Positions 1-12,263 of a stretch of 64,000 bases of DNA are shown here, piece by piece (within the stretch, counting starts at the first letter, position 1; each line of letters starts with the position of its first letter). The position numbers and the translations under genes are program-made. Source of the DNA: Tetracentron sinense (Eukaryota; Streptophyta; Magnoliopsida; Trochodendrales; Trochodendraceae); contig JABCRI010001165.1 of the NCBI GenBank assembly GCA_015143295.1, positions 44,228 to 108,227 of the forward strand. Reading direction: 5' to 3'. Under the pieces are notes generated by a model. That model saw only the letters and a program-made list of their open reading frames with translations. It did no database searches and was not told the DNA's origin.

Positions 1-276
1 ACCCGACTCGAGTTATGCCCATGAGGTTGCCACGTGTCCCTATTGACACCATTTAACTATGGTTAAGATTTACCCATGCTTAAGGATCACCCACTTACCT
101 CTGATTTTTAGAAAAAAAAATATTCAAGTTTTTTCAATCTTAGAAATTAGTGAATTTTACCTTAGGGTTAAAAATAAAATTAGATATAAGTGAGTGAACC
201 CTAAGGGTGGATAAATCTTAACAATTAAGGGGTGTCAATAGAGACACGTGGCAGCCTTAGGGGCATAGCTGGACTC
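1..276. mobile_element. MITE with long inverted repeats, left end at window edge
   Basis: The left arm (about 5-105) and right arm (about 180-276) are imperfect inverted copies. Both carry the block reading CCACGTGTC or its complement, then GACACC, TTAAGATTTA and GGGTTCAC-like sequence. The centre is AT-rich and has no coding capacity. The same arm sequence recurs, more or less decayed, at 1214, 19000, 21260, 27730, 28018, 31803, 52310, 53940, 54236 and 59420. The left terminus is so near the window edge that a target duplication cannot be judged. Confidence 0.6.
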
Positions 277-1205
277 CTTGGACATCCAAAATTAAGCGGG
301 ATTGTCCCTATTATTTTTACTGGGAAAATAATTGCTAGTGGCGTGCAAGCCCTACTCTAACACATCCAAAATTAATATGTTAAAAAGCTAAGACATCCAA
401 AATTAATATATTAAAAACGTAAAGTGAGGACATGTGTTGATTTTTAGTTGAAAGTAAGAACATGTATTGTTTTTTAGGATGAGAGTAGGGAATGATCACG
501 AGTAGGCTAACATGGCTTTGATATTGTCAATGGTTTTTTTTTTTAATTTTGTTTTTGTGTTGACATATATTAACAGAGTCAATACGGTTTGAGCTTAGTT
601 TGGGCAGTGGAGTTCTTGCAACTCAACTCATTCCCGGGGGGGATTGGATCTCCAGATGCTTAGCTTGGACAGTGGAGCTCTTGCAACCCCGATTAGATCC
701 CAGACCTTCCCCCAATTGAAGGTCACATCCCTACCACTCGCGCGAGAAACGGGTGTTGTCCATGATTATTTTGGGTTTATTATTTTTTGTTAAATTAAGG
801 TTATTCGGTATAAATGTCATACTGGGAGACCATTGTCGTGATAATACATGAGGGTATTCTTTGGAACTGGCCAGAAAAATATGAAGCAACGGTCCAAAAT
901 CAAACAGTCTATCTTTAATCATTTCTTCTTTATTCGGAGGCAAAAGTTCAGGTCCAAGTCAGTCCTGTTGTGAAATATTGGAGTCAGAGTCCGCACGAGG
1001 TTGCTGCTCCAAATTCGCGCAGGATCTAGAGATCCCGTCTTTCGACTTTTGCTCTTAAAGAATGATTAAACGCCGTATGACTTTTCAAAGAATGATTAAC
1101 GAGAATCTGAGTACAAAATAGGAGGGTTTGAGTGATCTGTGCATTATCGGTGGCAGTTGGGCCGATCTGGCAGAATTATCTACTCTGGCCCGAAATTTGG
1201 CCTGG
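277..1205. other. AT-rich intergenic DNA, no feature recognised
   Basis: No coding homology is visible. A short near-repeat, GACATCCAAAATTAATAT, occurs twice near 362 and 391. A phrase reading GCTTAG(C/T)TTGG(A/G)CAGTGGAG(C/T)TCTTGCAAC occurs twice near 592 and 660. Both are consistent with decayed repeats. Confidence 0.4.
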
Positions 1206-1213
1206 TTTAGAGA

Positions 1214-1592
1214 GGAGTCAAATCCTCTACGGTGATAACCGGATTTGGCAAATCCGGTTATCACCCTTTGAGGTGGCCACGTGTCCCCCTTGACATGCCT
1301 TAAATGTGGTTCAGATTCTCCCGCCCCCAAGGATTCACCCACACATCCTTGGTATTTAGAAAAAAATATTAATTCTATTTTTTAAATATTTAATATTAAA
1401 AAAACCATAAAAACAGTTTTTTAATTTTAAAAAATAGAATTAATATTCTTTTATAAGAACCAAGGATGAGTGGGTGATCCCTAGGGGTGGGTGAATCTGA
1501 ACCATAGTTAAGGGGGTGTTAAAGGGGACACGTGGCCACCTCCTCAAAGTGTGATAACTGGATTTACCAAAACCCGTAGAGGATTTGACTCC
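1214..1592. mobile_element. Mutator-type MITE, 379 bp, 8-bp target duplication
   Basis: The element begins GGAGTCAAATCCTC and ends in the inverted copy GAGGATTTGACTCC, with terminal inverted repeats of roughly 75-100 bp. It is flanked by a perfect direct repeat TTTAGAGA at 1206-1213 and 1593-1600. Long TIRs and an 8- to 9-bp duplication fit a non-autonomous Mutator-like element; hAT is the alternative because of the 8-bp duplication. Each arm contains CACGTGTC or its complement, an ABRE/G-box type core. A near-identical relative sits in the NAC gene's first intron at 31803. Confidence 0.8.
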
Positions 1593-1600
1593 TTTAGAGA

Positions 1601-4369
1601 AAGAGTGCCGTAGTAGTGAAGCCTTAGAACTTCTATTGAGTGCCCTCACAAAAACTTGACAGTTGGCAAGTTGTTTTGAAATCTCACTATTCTATTCGAA
1701 GTTTCCTGGGAGATATTTGACAACAAATCATGTCGGTTGAATGTTTTAGGCTTTAGGTTTGGTCTAGTGAGCCATGAGAATTAGTACTGATAAACTAGGG
1801 TTAAATCCAACGGTTTATAAAGATCAGTTATACAGATTTTTTGTGAAGTGTGTCCCAATGAACTTACCATAACATCCAAAAGTTGAATTCAAAAATTACT
1901 TGTTTTATATCATCTTCTTCTTGGGTTCATTAGACATTCTAGTGAATGTTGTCCATTAGATTCTCTTTCTTTATGTATGGAATGATTATAGTGAGCAGAT
2001 CTTCTAGAATCTCGATACATAGCATGTCCTTTGAAAATTCAACCATTGGATGTTTACTTGAGTTCCATAAGAGATACGTAGTAAAAAAATTAGGTTGATC
2101 TAATGATTCTAGACCGTTTGATTAGACTTTCCTTTGTCAACATATAACCCTTGGTGTTTATTAGATTATAGATGTATTATAGAAATTTCTAATTTTCCAA
2201 CCTTCATCAAATAGCCAAAAAAGTTTGAAGTAGGAAGCTCTACTGTCTGAGTAGCGTACTATCTTGTGCGCTAGTTGGCTTCCATTTTTCCTTTCAACAG
2301 GCTTAACAATACCGACTTGATTTTTTTTATCACATCTCTCTCAAATGGTTCACTTTGACATCCAAAAATTAGATTTAAAAAAACCTGCTCTATATCCATT
2401 TTTCCTTGGGACTGCTCACTAGAAAATCTAGTGAGTAGCAACCTATAAGGCCTACACCAAAGAAACCTTCAGCCTGAAGGCTCTACACAATACTAACCCA
2501 TCCATTGCTTTTTCACTATATATCCTTAGCTACATCACTATATTACACACACACATATGAGTATGATGAATTAGCCCAAACTTCAACCAGCTCAAAAACA
2601 GCACAAAAGCCTAATATTTGTTTTCAACGGAGCTTAAGCTAAGAATTCTACTTGAACTCAGACTAATCTCAATCCGGCCCAATTGCCACCTTGAGAGAGT
2701 ATGCAGTGGTTAATGCATGGTATTCCTTTTTTCTATTTCTTTGCTTTCCCCCCCCCCCCCCCCCCTTATTTTTAAGTAAATTAGTTATGAGGAACCCTTC
2801 AAACCTAACCTGCCTACCAACACGGTTAACATAAATAAATATAGTTGTATTTCTCTAATTATATTAACATTTAAACCTAAAATTAATTATACTATTACTA
2901 AACACACAAATAATTTATTTTATTTTTTAAAAAATAAATTTATTTTTATTAATTTTTCATTAAACTAGAGTTCAATTTCTAATAAAACTCTTTTTATTTT
3001 AATATAAAAAATATCATTTATTTATAAATTATAATATTTATTTTCATAAAAGTATGTAATTTAAAGTTTAACATAAGTAAACTACTTAAAAACTATCAGT
3101 AATTGAGGTCATAAAACAAGTGATTTTTGAATAATAAGACTAGTGATTTTTTACTTTAATCATATTATATTTTCTATTAATAAAAAAATTAATACGTACA
3201 ATCTATAATTATTAGTGAATAAATTTAAGGGTTATGACCTACCGGGTGGTCTAAAAACATTTGATGTGACTATTTTTTTCTCACCTCTAAGTGAGTTTCC
3301 CCTAAAACCTTAACACCTAAGAGGTGGTTTTCTATTCCAATCGTTTGGACTTTAAGGTGAATTCTTTAAGAGACATGAGAAAAAAGATTGGCCAATAGGA
3401 TATTTGTGGACCATCTGATTGAATGTTGGAAAATTAGAGATTTTTACAGCCTAAGTAGGTCTACTGAACCTTAAGGAGTTAGTGTTGACCAAATATGATC
3501 TAATCAGATAGTGTAAAAATATCTAATCAATCAGATTTTGCCACGCATCTCTCATGAGACTCACCTTAAAATCCAACTATCGAATCCCAAAAAAACAAGG
3601 CACACATTGAAATTCTAAAAGGAGCCTGCTAATTAGAACTTCTATGAGCGCGATTAATGAGAAAAATTATTTATTTATTTATCTTAATAATGATCTTATG
3701 AGTCTAAAGATTGTTATTACTTTAATACGTAATTAAATGAAAAATATTAATGTATGAGCACTGTTAACATAAGAAAATTCTATAATAATGCGCTCTTTAT
3801 TTGTAATTATAATTAAAATATATCATATAGAGATGTTATTTTTAATTAAATGTTATTAAACTATCTTTTTAATATGTAATTACGGATGGTTTAAAATATT
3901 AATTTGTTGTTTTAATAATTCTAAAGTGTTCTTTAGTGCACACTTACTAACTTTAATATGTGGGTTTTTAATTTCTAATTAAGTAATAAAGAAAAAAATT
4001 AAAAATAAATTTTTAATACTCAAATTATACAAAATAGTATAACTTTGCTGAATTCTATTTATTATTATAATGATTATAAATTACTACAAAGCTTAATGAC
4101 TTTAATTGGTAAGCTAAGTCATTAGCCCGAGGATCACATATATTGATAATTTTAGTTAAAAAACCACTTATACAACAAGCACAACTTGACCTAACCGAAC
4201 CAAACCCAGCCCAACCCGTATCAGCCAAAGTTGAGCCTAGGATTGAGAAATTAAATCTTGGTTTTGACTTAGGTTTGACACTTCCGGTTGAGAGTAAGGT
4301 AGGGTTAGACATGGAAAAATTGGTTTACTATTAAGGTTGGACATGGGTTGTTGCATCTTTAGTTAATGC
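1601..4369. other. AT-rich intergenic DNA, homopolymer C18
   Basis: No gene is recognised in this 2.7-kb stretch. It holds a run of 18 C at 2748-2765 and long A/T-rich parts from about 2860 to 4080. Repeated phrases about TCTAGTGAG and CATCCAAAA near 1940-2430 and 3240-3600 look like decayed repeats. Confidence 0.4.
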
Positions 4370-4439
4370 TAGGGCTGTCAATGAGCCTGCTCGATTCATC
4401 TCGAAATGAGCCGAGTTTGAGTTGGGTATTTGAGCTTGT

Positions 4440-5514
4440 TGAGCCGAGTAGAGCTAAATGAAAGCACGATGTCTTAATGAAATTGAAGAACATGTTAAGT
4501 ACTTGTATACAATTGCTATAAATGAAAAGCCATGAGTATGTTTGATGTTTAAAAGTGTTTTCCATGTCCACCATGTTGTTCGCAAGAACATACGTACACA
4601 ATGTTTGCATGACCACGTGAAATGAAAAGTATGTTTTATCGCTAAGAATGATTTTGCTCAAAGTATATGTGACTCAATGTTTGTAAGAAAAGAATCAATG
4701 TTTTCTAAAAATTGAATAAATGTTTTATAAGAAAAGTAAAGAAAAGAAAAGCAATAAATGATGCTAGTATAATTAGACCAGGTACGGGTACTAATCATCT
4801 GTTTCAAAATAAGTAAGAAAACGTAAGTATGAAATGATGCTCATATATTAGACCAGGTACGAGTACGAGTCATCTGTTTCAAAGAAATATAAAATTAAGT
4901 AAGAAAGCAATTAAAAGATGCTAGTATACTTAGACCAGGTATGAGTACTAGTCATCTGTCTCCAAGTAAAAGAAAGATATTATAAAAGTATGATTTTGAA
5001 AAGTAAGCTCGAAGATTTCTGTAAAGTATGGTTTATGAAAAGTATGCACATGTTTCGAAAGAAAAGAGATTATGGTTTTTGTACTCTGATTACAGTATGC
5101 ATGTGTTTGATTAACTGTGATATGTGTATTGTGTTAAATGTTTATAACATTGCTATCTAGTGGGTTGTATACATGGAGCTTTTCAATGCTCAATCGAACT
5201 ATTATGCCAGCAAGTATACAGATGGATAGATGCGCTCTGGAACCATGGGTCGAGAAGGAGTATGATGAGGGGTCCTTGATAGATGGCCCTATGTTTTGAG
5301 TCTTGAGTGATGTAAGGGAGAGAAATGTATTTTTATAAACGAGGATGTTTGCTCTTCATTTTGGTTTTGTTGTAATACTTGGAATACAGTTATAAAGTTA
5401 AGAAATTTTAAGTTTCCGCTTTTAGAAAACTTTATATGCTCTTACAGATGGTTTGATGATGAAGTCACGAGCCAAAAGTGTCCAACCTCCTGGGGGGGAT
5501 TTTGGGTTGCGACA
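4440..5514 (+). mobile_element. Probable LTR fragment (gypsy type), + orientation
   Basis: The block ends GGATTTTGGGTTGCGACA at 5514. That closely resembles the terminus of the solo LTR at 24836-27032 read in the opposite orientation. It contains three imperfect direct copies of a unit with TTAGACCAGGTACGAGTAC and TCATCTGTTTC at about 4777, 4850 and 4931, the kind of internal tandem repeat common in long plant LTRs. The left boundary is uncertain: a hAT-like terminus (TAGGGCTGTCAATGAGCC) lies at about 4371. Confidence 0.4.
4770..4965. repeat. Three imperfect tandem repeats of about 75-80 bp
   Basis: The core TTAGACCAGGTACGAGTAC, followed by TCATCTGT, occurs three times, near 4777, 4850 and 4931, with A-rich spacers. 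It lies inside the LTR-like block and is not coding. Confidence 0.6.
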
Positions 5515-5516
5515 CT

Positions 5517-6767
5517 TGCACTATTATTTTAGGCTCGTTTAATCCAATTTTAACAAAAAAAATTTAAATCAAAATCCTAAAAATTAAACATGCTCATCAG
5601 ATTCTCCCTCCAAAGAAAAATTAAGAAGTGAACATAATTATTCTCGTGAGTCTAATTGAAGAAACAAGATATAGACAATCTATAAATTTTAAAAAGATGA
5701 AGTATACCTCAATAGAAAAAATATATTTAACTTACTTAATTTTTATGTAAAACTAATATTTTTAGGGTATTATAATTAGTACAGTAAAATTAATCAAGTC
5801 AAGCCAAGTCGAAAACAAGCTCAATCATCATCAAACATTATCAAGAACATACATCCCATCTTTTCCTTGGTTTTAAAAAGCTCAATTTCATCAAAACATA
5901 CGTTTTTCCCTTTCCTTTTCGTTAAAGAATAATAACAAAGTCATATAGTAGAGAGTATCTACCATTTTCCATCAAAACATCATGCTTCACACCTTGCTTT
6001 TCATAATTGGATTACAACAAGGATATCTAGTAGAAAATATCTACCTTTCAAAACCAATTCCATATGGTCTTAGCGCTTTAGAAATGCTGAGGGATTGAAA
6101 TCCAAGCTTGAGAAGCAAGAATTGAGCTTCTCCTTTGATCTCTACAAACACCCTTTGTAAAGCCCCAACCTCTCTCTCTTTTCTCTCAAACTATCTCCCA
6201 AAAAATTCTTCTAGCTTTGCTGTAAACCCTAGCCCACAAAAATGGGTTTATATAGGGGTTTTGAGATTGCTAAAACCCCAAAAGACCCCCAAAATGTCTT
6301 AGAAGGTTGGCCAAAAGCAAAAAGGCAAAGGATTGGTCGATCGGAGGTATGCTCGGTCGATCGGACCATTGGCAACTCATTGCTCGAAAACCCCATACTG
6401 AAATGGGAGGGAGATCGGTCAACCGAATGCCTATGGGTCGACTGGACCACTTGATGGGTCAACCAAACTACCCTGTTTTGCCCTGGTTTGACCCTTCTTC
6501 TTGCCTTTTGACACTTAGGGTATTTTTAACCCTTTGATCCTTGCACCCATTACACACCTAGGGTATTTTATACCCTTTTGTTTTTAAACCCATAGAATAT
6601 TATTATACTCTTGTTTTGAGAATCAGCACACTCACATAAAACCCTCATTTCCCTTATCATAAAAACTCAGGATACATGGAAAGCCTTAGTCCTTCACAAG
6701 CCCTGCGCATGGGCACTAATCACGGCACTATTCATAGCACGTGCACTCAAATTTCTGAGGCTCTACA
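5517..6767 (-). mobile_element. Probable 3' LTR of a Ty3-gypsy relic (minus strand)
   Basis: Read on the minus strand, a polypurine tract at 6768-6780 (TAAGGGGGGAGGA) is followed directly by TGTAGAGCC, the expected start of a 3' LTR. Further along, a TATATAA promoter-like sequence lies at about 6247-6256, as expected for the U3/R junction. The block near 6330-6440 carries several TCGATCGG motifs, like the GATCGGT cluster in the solo LTR at 26640-26830, so the two LTRs are probably related. The lower boundary is uncertain. Confidence 0.5.
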
Positions 6768-6780
6768 TCCTCCCCCCTTA
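6768..6780 (-). other. Polypurine tract of the gypsy relic
   Basis: On the minus strand this reads TAAGGGGGGAGGA and is immediately followed by TGTAGAGCC. Just upstream is TTTCGAGGACGAAATTATTC, the typical end of the pol frame in Tekay/Del-like gypsy elements. Confidence 0.65.
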
Positions 6781-7089
6781 GAATAATTTCGTCCTCGAAA
6801 TTAGGACGATAAGCAATCAAGATATTTTCCCACACTTCACCTTGCTCACTTAACACACCGACTTAGCATCCTAAACATGACAAAAGGACATGCTAACCCA
6901 GCACCAACCAACACCTAGTCTAGGCACTAGCTTGTTGTCAAAGTACTTTCGTTTTATACACGACTATGAGTCAATCAAGTGCAAGAAAACCTCCATCACA
7001 TATAATAGCATGCATATAAATATAGGGCAACAGACCAAAACATAACATCATCTTTTACAAAAATTCTATCTCCAAGAACTTTACACCAC

Positions 7090-8323
7090 ATCATTAGGTG
7101 CCTTGGCATCCTGCCCTAATATGGCGAAGACTTGGCCCTAGTTAGCCTGCGTGGCGGTTGTATGGGCCGCTGGGGCACAAACGCCTGAGAAAACCCCTGC
7201 TAGGTGGTTTGTTGACCTAGGGGCCTATTTCCCTACGGTCGGGCATGTAGCGGATGACTTGGACAATCTCGAATCGATCAAGTATCCCTGGCCACCACAA
7301 TGATAACAAGCACTAGTGAGCGCACGACAATTCCCAGCTCGGTGCTTCCTCCTACAGTACTTGCAGAACTCAAACATAGGGATAGATGAAGTGGGCTTCT
7401 CCTGTCGAGTGACCTGTGCAGTAGTAGTAGGGCAAGGGACCTGAGGTACAAAAGGAGATTTCTAAGCCTGTGAAAGCTCGGAGGGCTGATACGGGGTAGT
7501 TTTGGCCCTCTTCTTCGGTGGCACTGAATCATAAGACTGGTAGCTAATCATGCCTCTCTCTCCCATGCCATTGTACCCCCTATCTAAGAACTCCCCGGAA
7601 GTCTTCTCGGCGATCCTTGCCTTGCCCATGATCTCTCCCCAGGTCCTCACATGGAACAAAGAGACCTTGTCTTGGACGAAGGCCCTCAACCCTCTCTCAA
7701 ACTATCTGATTCGTAAGTTCTCCGACACGATCAGATGCGGAGAAAATCTAGACAGTTTGACGAACTTGACCTCATACTCGGCTATGCTCATCACTCCCTG
7801 CTCAAGAGTCAAGAACTCAACTTCCTTCTGTTCCTTGACGAACACAGGGAAATACTGTATGTGGAATGCCTCTACGAACTCTACTCAAGTCCATGATTCC
7901 CCTACCTTGACTGTATCCATCTGCCTCTGTGCAAATCTCCACCAATGTTCGGCTTCACCCTCTAGTACGAAGGAAGCCCAATCCACCATCTACTCATCAG
8001 TGCAACGAAACACCTTGAAAACCTTCTCCAGCTACATGATCTAAACCTTGACGGCTCAGATAAATAGTCGCATAGAAAATCGAAGGCTACAGTTTTCTGA
8101 AGGCCTCAAGACCTGCGATGTGGGGTACAGGAGGACGTACAGGTGCAGCAGCAGGTTGTATGGCTGCAAGTATAGTCATGGTTTCTACCATTGACCCCAA
8201 CAATTGGGTGAGGTCGGGTTGCCCATCACCCATCAGAGTTTCACCTCTACTACTCCGCGTGTGGTGCCCACGACTCCGAATCCTGCGTCTCAGGGTTGAA
8301 TCCTGAGTACAACAGTAACTCAT
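7090..8323 (-). pseudogene. Ty3-gypsy gag relic
   Basis: Minus-strand pieces in shifting frames spell a gypsy capsid protein: an N-terminal part with LTQLLGSMVETM (about 8210), then ASFVLEGEAEHWWRFA-like, FVKEQKEVEFLTLEQG and YEVKFVKLSRFSP segments, then RAFVQDKVSLF and ARIAEK (7690-7550). A degenerate zinc knuckle reads CYHCGGQGYL near 7300, where the expected CX2CX4HX4C His and last Cys are lost. Stops and frameshifts interrupt it. Protease, RT and integrase are absent: the gag relic is followed within about 300 bp by the pol terminus and polypurine tract, so most of pol has been deleted. Confidence 0.75.
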
Positions 8324-9349
8324 GACTCTAACTTGGAAACCAGTTCGCTAGGCTTAGCATATAATACGCACACAACATATAGCGTATAACAACACGTAAC
8401 AACACAACACATATAATATAAACATACAATTTTCGGTTTCTAGCGAAACTAGACACTACATTCAATTGATATATCAATCGGTTTAAGATTAAGACTAAGT
8501 GATTAGTTTACACTTGGAATACTACTCCCTATACGGATCTATGTCTTTGCACTCATAAATTTACAACCCTGCTTAATACTGTTCCAAGTAAAATTTTATA
8601 AAATAAAATGACCTACACTTTAACATGGACGCATGTTTTACTGTTTATGGTATTGATATGCATGAGATTAGATATCAAATCAAAAATAATAAAAGTAATC
8701 GTGGATTAGGGCTCCATTGCCAACTATTATTCGCCTTATTGGGTCCCTTGTTCTACTTGTGTTGACTAATTTTTTGGGTTCTAGTACAGCTGAGGGAAAT
8801 CCCTACCGAGTCCGAAATGAGCCGTTTGTGGGGTCCCCACTCGTGGTCACATGTTCCCTTGTTGGAAGGACATTAAATGATGGTCTGGCACTATTAATTG
8901 GTCGGCTTTTATTATTATGCGTACATTTCATTTCAGTGTTTTCTTTCGTAAATAAAACCTAAAATGTTTATTTATTAACATTTTAGTCCCTGTATTTTTA
9001 TGTTTAAAAACCTAGCCCTTTCGATTACTGTCTCAGAGGTCCTTTGCCATTGGTGCATTATTGGGTCGTCGGGCCGGGCGTCGAGTTTTAATCTCTTAAA
9101 CATGCTATTATAGCAGTTGAAGAGTACAAATCCATACCTACCTAATAACTATAAGTAATACATCGCCTACCTATGTTAAAATATGTAAATTAAAAATTAT
9201 TATTTTTATTAATAATTACTAAATTGACTAGTTGTTACGACTGATCATGTTTGAAAGACCTGGCTCAAACCCGACCAAATTATAAATAAATTGAAAATAC
9301 CTAATCCAACTGCAGCTACAAAAACTCAACCCTAACTTATAAAAGTTTA
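8324..9349. other. Intergenic, possible 5' LTR remnant of the gypsy relic
   Basis: This lies upstream of gag on the minus strand, where a primer-binding site and 5' LTR would be expected. I found no convincing tRNA-Met primer-binding sequence and no LTR terminus. From about 9237 a hAT-like repeat seems to run to about 9569 (GCCACCCCTA end), into which the SINE is inserted. Confidence 0.3.
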
Positions 9350-9505
9350 CCCCCCCGGGTTGTAGCCTAGTGGTTGTGGGATGAACCGTAGACCCGGAGG
9401 TCCTACGATCGACTCCTGGATGCATTTTCGTAACTTGTCGCCTACAGTGACTCATGGGGATTAGTCGGAGTCTTGAGTTGTGGACACCCCACGATTATAA
9501 AAAAA
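9350..9505 (+). mobile_element. SINE, about 156 bp, with target-site duplication
   Basis: The sequence contains a tRNA-like pol III promoter: an A-box-like TAGCCTAGTGGTTG at 9364-9377 and a B-box-like GGTCCTACGATCGACTCC about 35 bp further. It ends in an A-rich tail. It is flanked by a 16-bp direct repeat AACT(T/C)ATAAAAGTTTA at 9334-9349 and 9506-9521 with one mismatch. Internal promoter, A tail and long target duplication together are diagnostic for a SINE. Confidence 0.87.
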
Positions 9506-9521
9506 AACTCATAAAAGTTTA

Positions 9522-10150
9522 TTGGGATTAACAAGTTGGGTCAGAAAATTGCCACCCCTAACTTGCCCTTCCCTTATTATCGCTTATATTGACTCAAACT
9601 CATTAGTAACATCTGGAGTCGAGAACGTATTTTTAATTAAAAGTGTATTAATATTAATTTGATCAACTTCATAGTGAAATCTTGATATTAATAAGTGCGT
9701 GACTCCCAAATAGCCTAATTTGAGACGCGGTCTTGGAAGACCAATCTCCTTCTTATAATAAGGGTAGCAGTAGGTCAAGTTGGATAGGTGTACCCTCAAT
9801 TTCAAACTAAGCCTGTTTATAAACAGGTTAAATTACAACCTGTAAAAATCCAATAAGATATCACAATGTACCTAATCCAATAATAGATTACAATAGAAAC
9901 TAATTGTTTAGCCAGGCTAAAGTAATATACAAAATTATTAAAATATTTAAACTTAATCTAATTTATAATAAATTTATAATTATACATTTATCAATAAGTT
10001 AATTAAGTATTTGACCCAATGGGTTTAGAGTCAAACAGGAACCATCCCAATCAATGATAAACAGTTTGTGAAACAAAACCTCAAAATCATAAAACTGACT
10101 AGATTTGCGAGTCATGTCAGAAATTCCCATTTGTACTGAACTACTGATTA
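9522..10150. other. AT-rich intergenic DNA
   Basis: No gene is recognised. The end of a hAT-like repeat (GCCACCCCTA) is at about 9560-9569. The rest is low-complexity AT-rich sequence. Confidence 0.4.
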
Positions 10151-10158
10151 CCCATATG

Positions 10159-10613
10159 TAGGTCAATGGATCGGATCCCGATCCGATCTGATCCGATTAG
10201 TGGGACTTTGGACCCTATATGTGATCCGTCGGATTAGAGGAATCCGATTATAATCGGATCGGATCCATATAGGATGATCTAATCCGATTCGATTATAATA
10301 ACTTCTTAAAATTATTTTAAATATATTACATAGATTTTCTATGCATAAATTATTAATTTTAAAAAAATTAACATTAATGAAAGTTAATTAAGGTATTATT
10401 AGATTTTTATATTATTAAAATAGAGTTTTTTTTTAAAAAAAATAACCTTAATTGGATCAGATTAGATTCGGATCTTACAAATATAATCGGATTCGAATTG
10501 ATTAATTCATGATCCGACAGATCTCGGATCAGATTCGGATATGTCGGATTCTTAATCGGATCGGATTCGGATCTAGGTAGATTCAGTCCGAATCCGACCC
10601 ATTGACAATCCTA
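10159..10613. mobile_element. hAT-type MITE, 455 bp, GATCCGAT-rich
   Basis: The left end TAGGTCAATGGATCGG and the inverted right end CCGACCCATTGACAATCCTA are related terminal repeats. An 8-bp direct repeat CCCATATG flanks the element at 10151-10158 and 10614-10621. Eight-bp duplications and a TAGG...TCAATGG terminus are typical of plant hAT MITEs. The interior is made of many ATCCGAT/ATCGGAT motifs and has no coding potential. Confidence 0.8.
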
Positions 10614-10621
10614 CCCATATG

Positions 10622-11540
10622 TTCTCAACCCGGTCCTTGATAGTTGTAAATTTTGATTTTTTCATAATCGGATCCGTCGTCAACCCGTTAGGTGACCAGT
10701 TTCAGTTCAATCATATCTTTTTATTAATAATTTTTTTCAATCAATTTTTTGATTATTATGATTTTTCCGGATTTTATCACCGATTCTCCAGTTAAACCGG
10801 CTTATTATTCCGATTTTCAATTTTAAGGCCGATTTTTAAAACAGTCCAATTTTGTTGGTTTAAGGGACTAGTTGACTAGTCGATTCCTGATTTTATCGGT
10901 TCAACTGGCAGTCCGATTTTCCAAACACCGCCTAAATTAAAATTCAAGCCAAAATTTTTAATTTCCATGTGGAATTTGCTCACAACCATTTGCACTTAAA
11001 TTGAATTCAATTGTATACATGTCATGTATGGAGTAGATGAGGAAAAAACTGCCTGGAAAAACAAATTCCTTTTTTTTCTCTTTTAATCCGTACATAACAC
11101 ATATGCAATTGAATTGCAATAGGTATGATCTGATATACGAGTGCAAGCCCCAAACACAACAAAGTCCGATTTTTTCAAATAAGTGCAACAAGTGATGTTG
11201 TTGCCATTAACAGAGATAGTCTGACACTTGTTATCACCACCTTACGTCTAAGAAGACTGCCAATGGGCTAACATTTCTGTTTAGAGAGAAGGGGAGAGTG
11301 CATTAACAGGAGAGTGGGACTCACATTCCCTTCCCACACTAATCACGAACTCACAAAAAGTCAAAAACTCGAAGGATGTAGGTATTTAAATAGTGAAAAA
11401 ATGGTGACTATATCATAAATATCGAAAACTAGAAGGGTGGTATGGCAAAGCAAAACCTTATTTCTCATTCAGAAAAAGTAAAAAAATCAGAGTATGGACT
11501 CTGACCGTTCATTGAAGAATGTACGTATGTGATTGAAGGC
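10622..11540. other. Intergenic DNA upstream of the coiled-coil gene
   Basis: No gene is recognised. Part of it (about 10640-10930) is rich in CCGATTTT/CCGGTTT-like motifs also seen near 62880-63060 and is probably an old repeat. Confidence 0.35.
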
Positions 11541-11585
11541 AGTTGGAGTCACGTGTATGCCACGTAACACACACGTCTACATCAA
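11541..11585 (+). promoter_or_regulatory. ACGT-element cluster with a G-box
   Basis: Three ACGT cores sit within 45 bp, including a perfect CACGTG at 11550-11555, followed by GCCACGTAAC and ACACGTC. They lie about 700 bp upstream of the start codon at 12264 and shortly before a pyrimidine-rich stretch that looks like a 5' UTR. Such clusters bind bZIP/bHLH factors in plants; a role here is inferred. Confidence 0.4.
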
Positions 11586-11599
11586 AGGTGCTACTCCTG

Positions 11600-12263
11600 C
11601 ACGTCCCAGCTCTCTATTTCTTTCCTCACTCTTCTAATTCTAATGCAAACCAGAGCTTTCAGCTTTACCTGTTTCTCATTTCAACTGCAGATTACTAAGA
11701 TTAAGAAGATCTGCTTGCTAGGGTTAGGGTTTTGAAAGATTTCGATTTTCTTCTAATTTGGTCTAGATTTTGATCTTCAACTGGTAATAAAGCTCGAGAC
11801 TTTTGGGATTTTTGTTTCCTTTTTCTTTCTCGTTGTGATACGTATCAATTCTCTTCGACTATGATATCTGATTCTGGTAATTTGTAGTTGTTATACGAGA
11901 AATTTATCAAACAGATAAAGGGTGGTGGTAAATCTTCTCTGAGAATGATGATCATAAAGGTATGGTCGCAGATTTTAATGTGATTTTGTTGATAGTTTTT
12001 GGCAAAAAAATCGAAACTTTTCTCTCTGTCCCTGTTTTTGTTTCTCTGATAAAAATGGAATTGGATGTATAAATGTTTCTTCTAGGAGTTCCTGCAGTTT
12101 TCAATCTCAATCTTGAATGTTTTACTATCAGAAAGATACTAACTTGAAGCACAAACAAGAGGATGAATAAGAACTATAAGTTAATTTTCCAATTTTTTTT
12201 AAAAAAATTTCTTATGATTTGGGTTTTTCGCAGTCTAGGGAGAATTCGAATTCACAGTAGGCA
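11600..12263 (+). other. Probable 5' UTR with leader intron
   Basis: CT-rich, UTR-like sequence begins around 11600. A possible leader intron runs from a GTAATA donor at 11784 to a TTTTTCGCAG acceptor ending at 12233, 30 bp before the start codon. The intron boundaries rest on splice consensus only. Confidence 0.4.

Noticed and set aside
1-276. Telomere-like AACCCTAA motifs
   Set aside because: Single isolated motifs inside MITE arms, not tandem telomeric repeats.
4143-4334. Paired short open frames on both strands near a repeat end
   Set aside because: Too short, AT-rich flank and no homology; adjoining a hAT-like terminus.
7550-8044. A 164-codon + strand open frame
   Set aside because: It is antisense to the gypsy gag relic, whose minus-strand translation shows recognisable capsid segments.
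9360-9430. A tRNA gene
   Set aside because: A- and B-box-like motifs are present, but there is no cloverleaf, and the A tail with target duplication shows a SINE.
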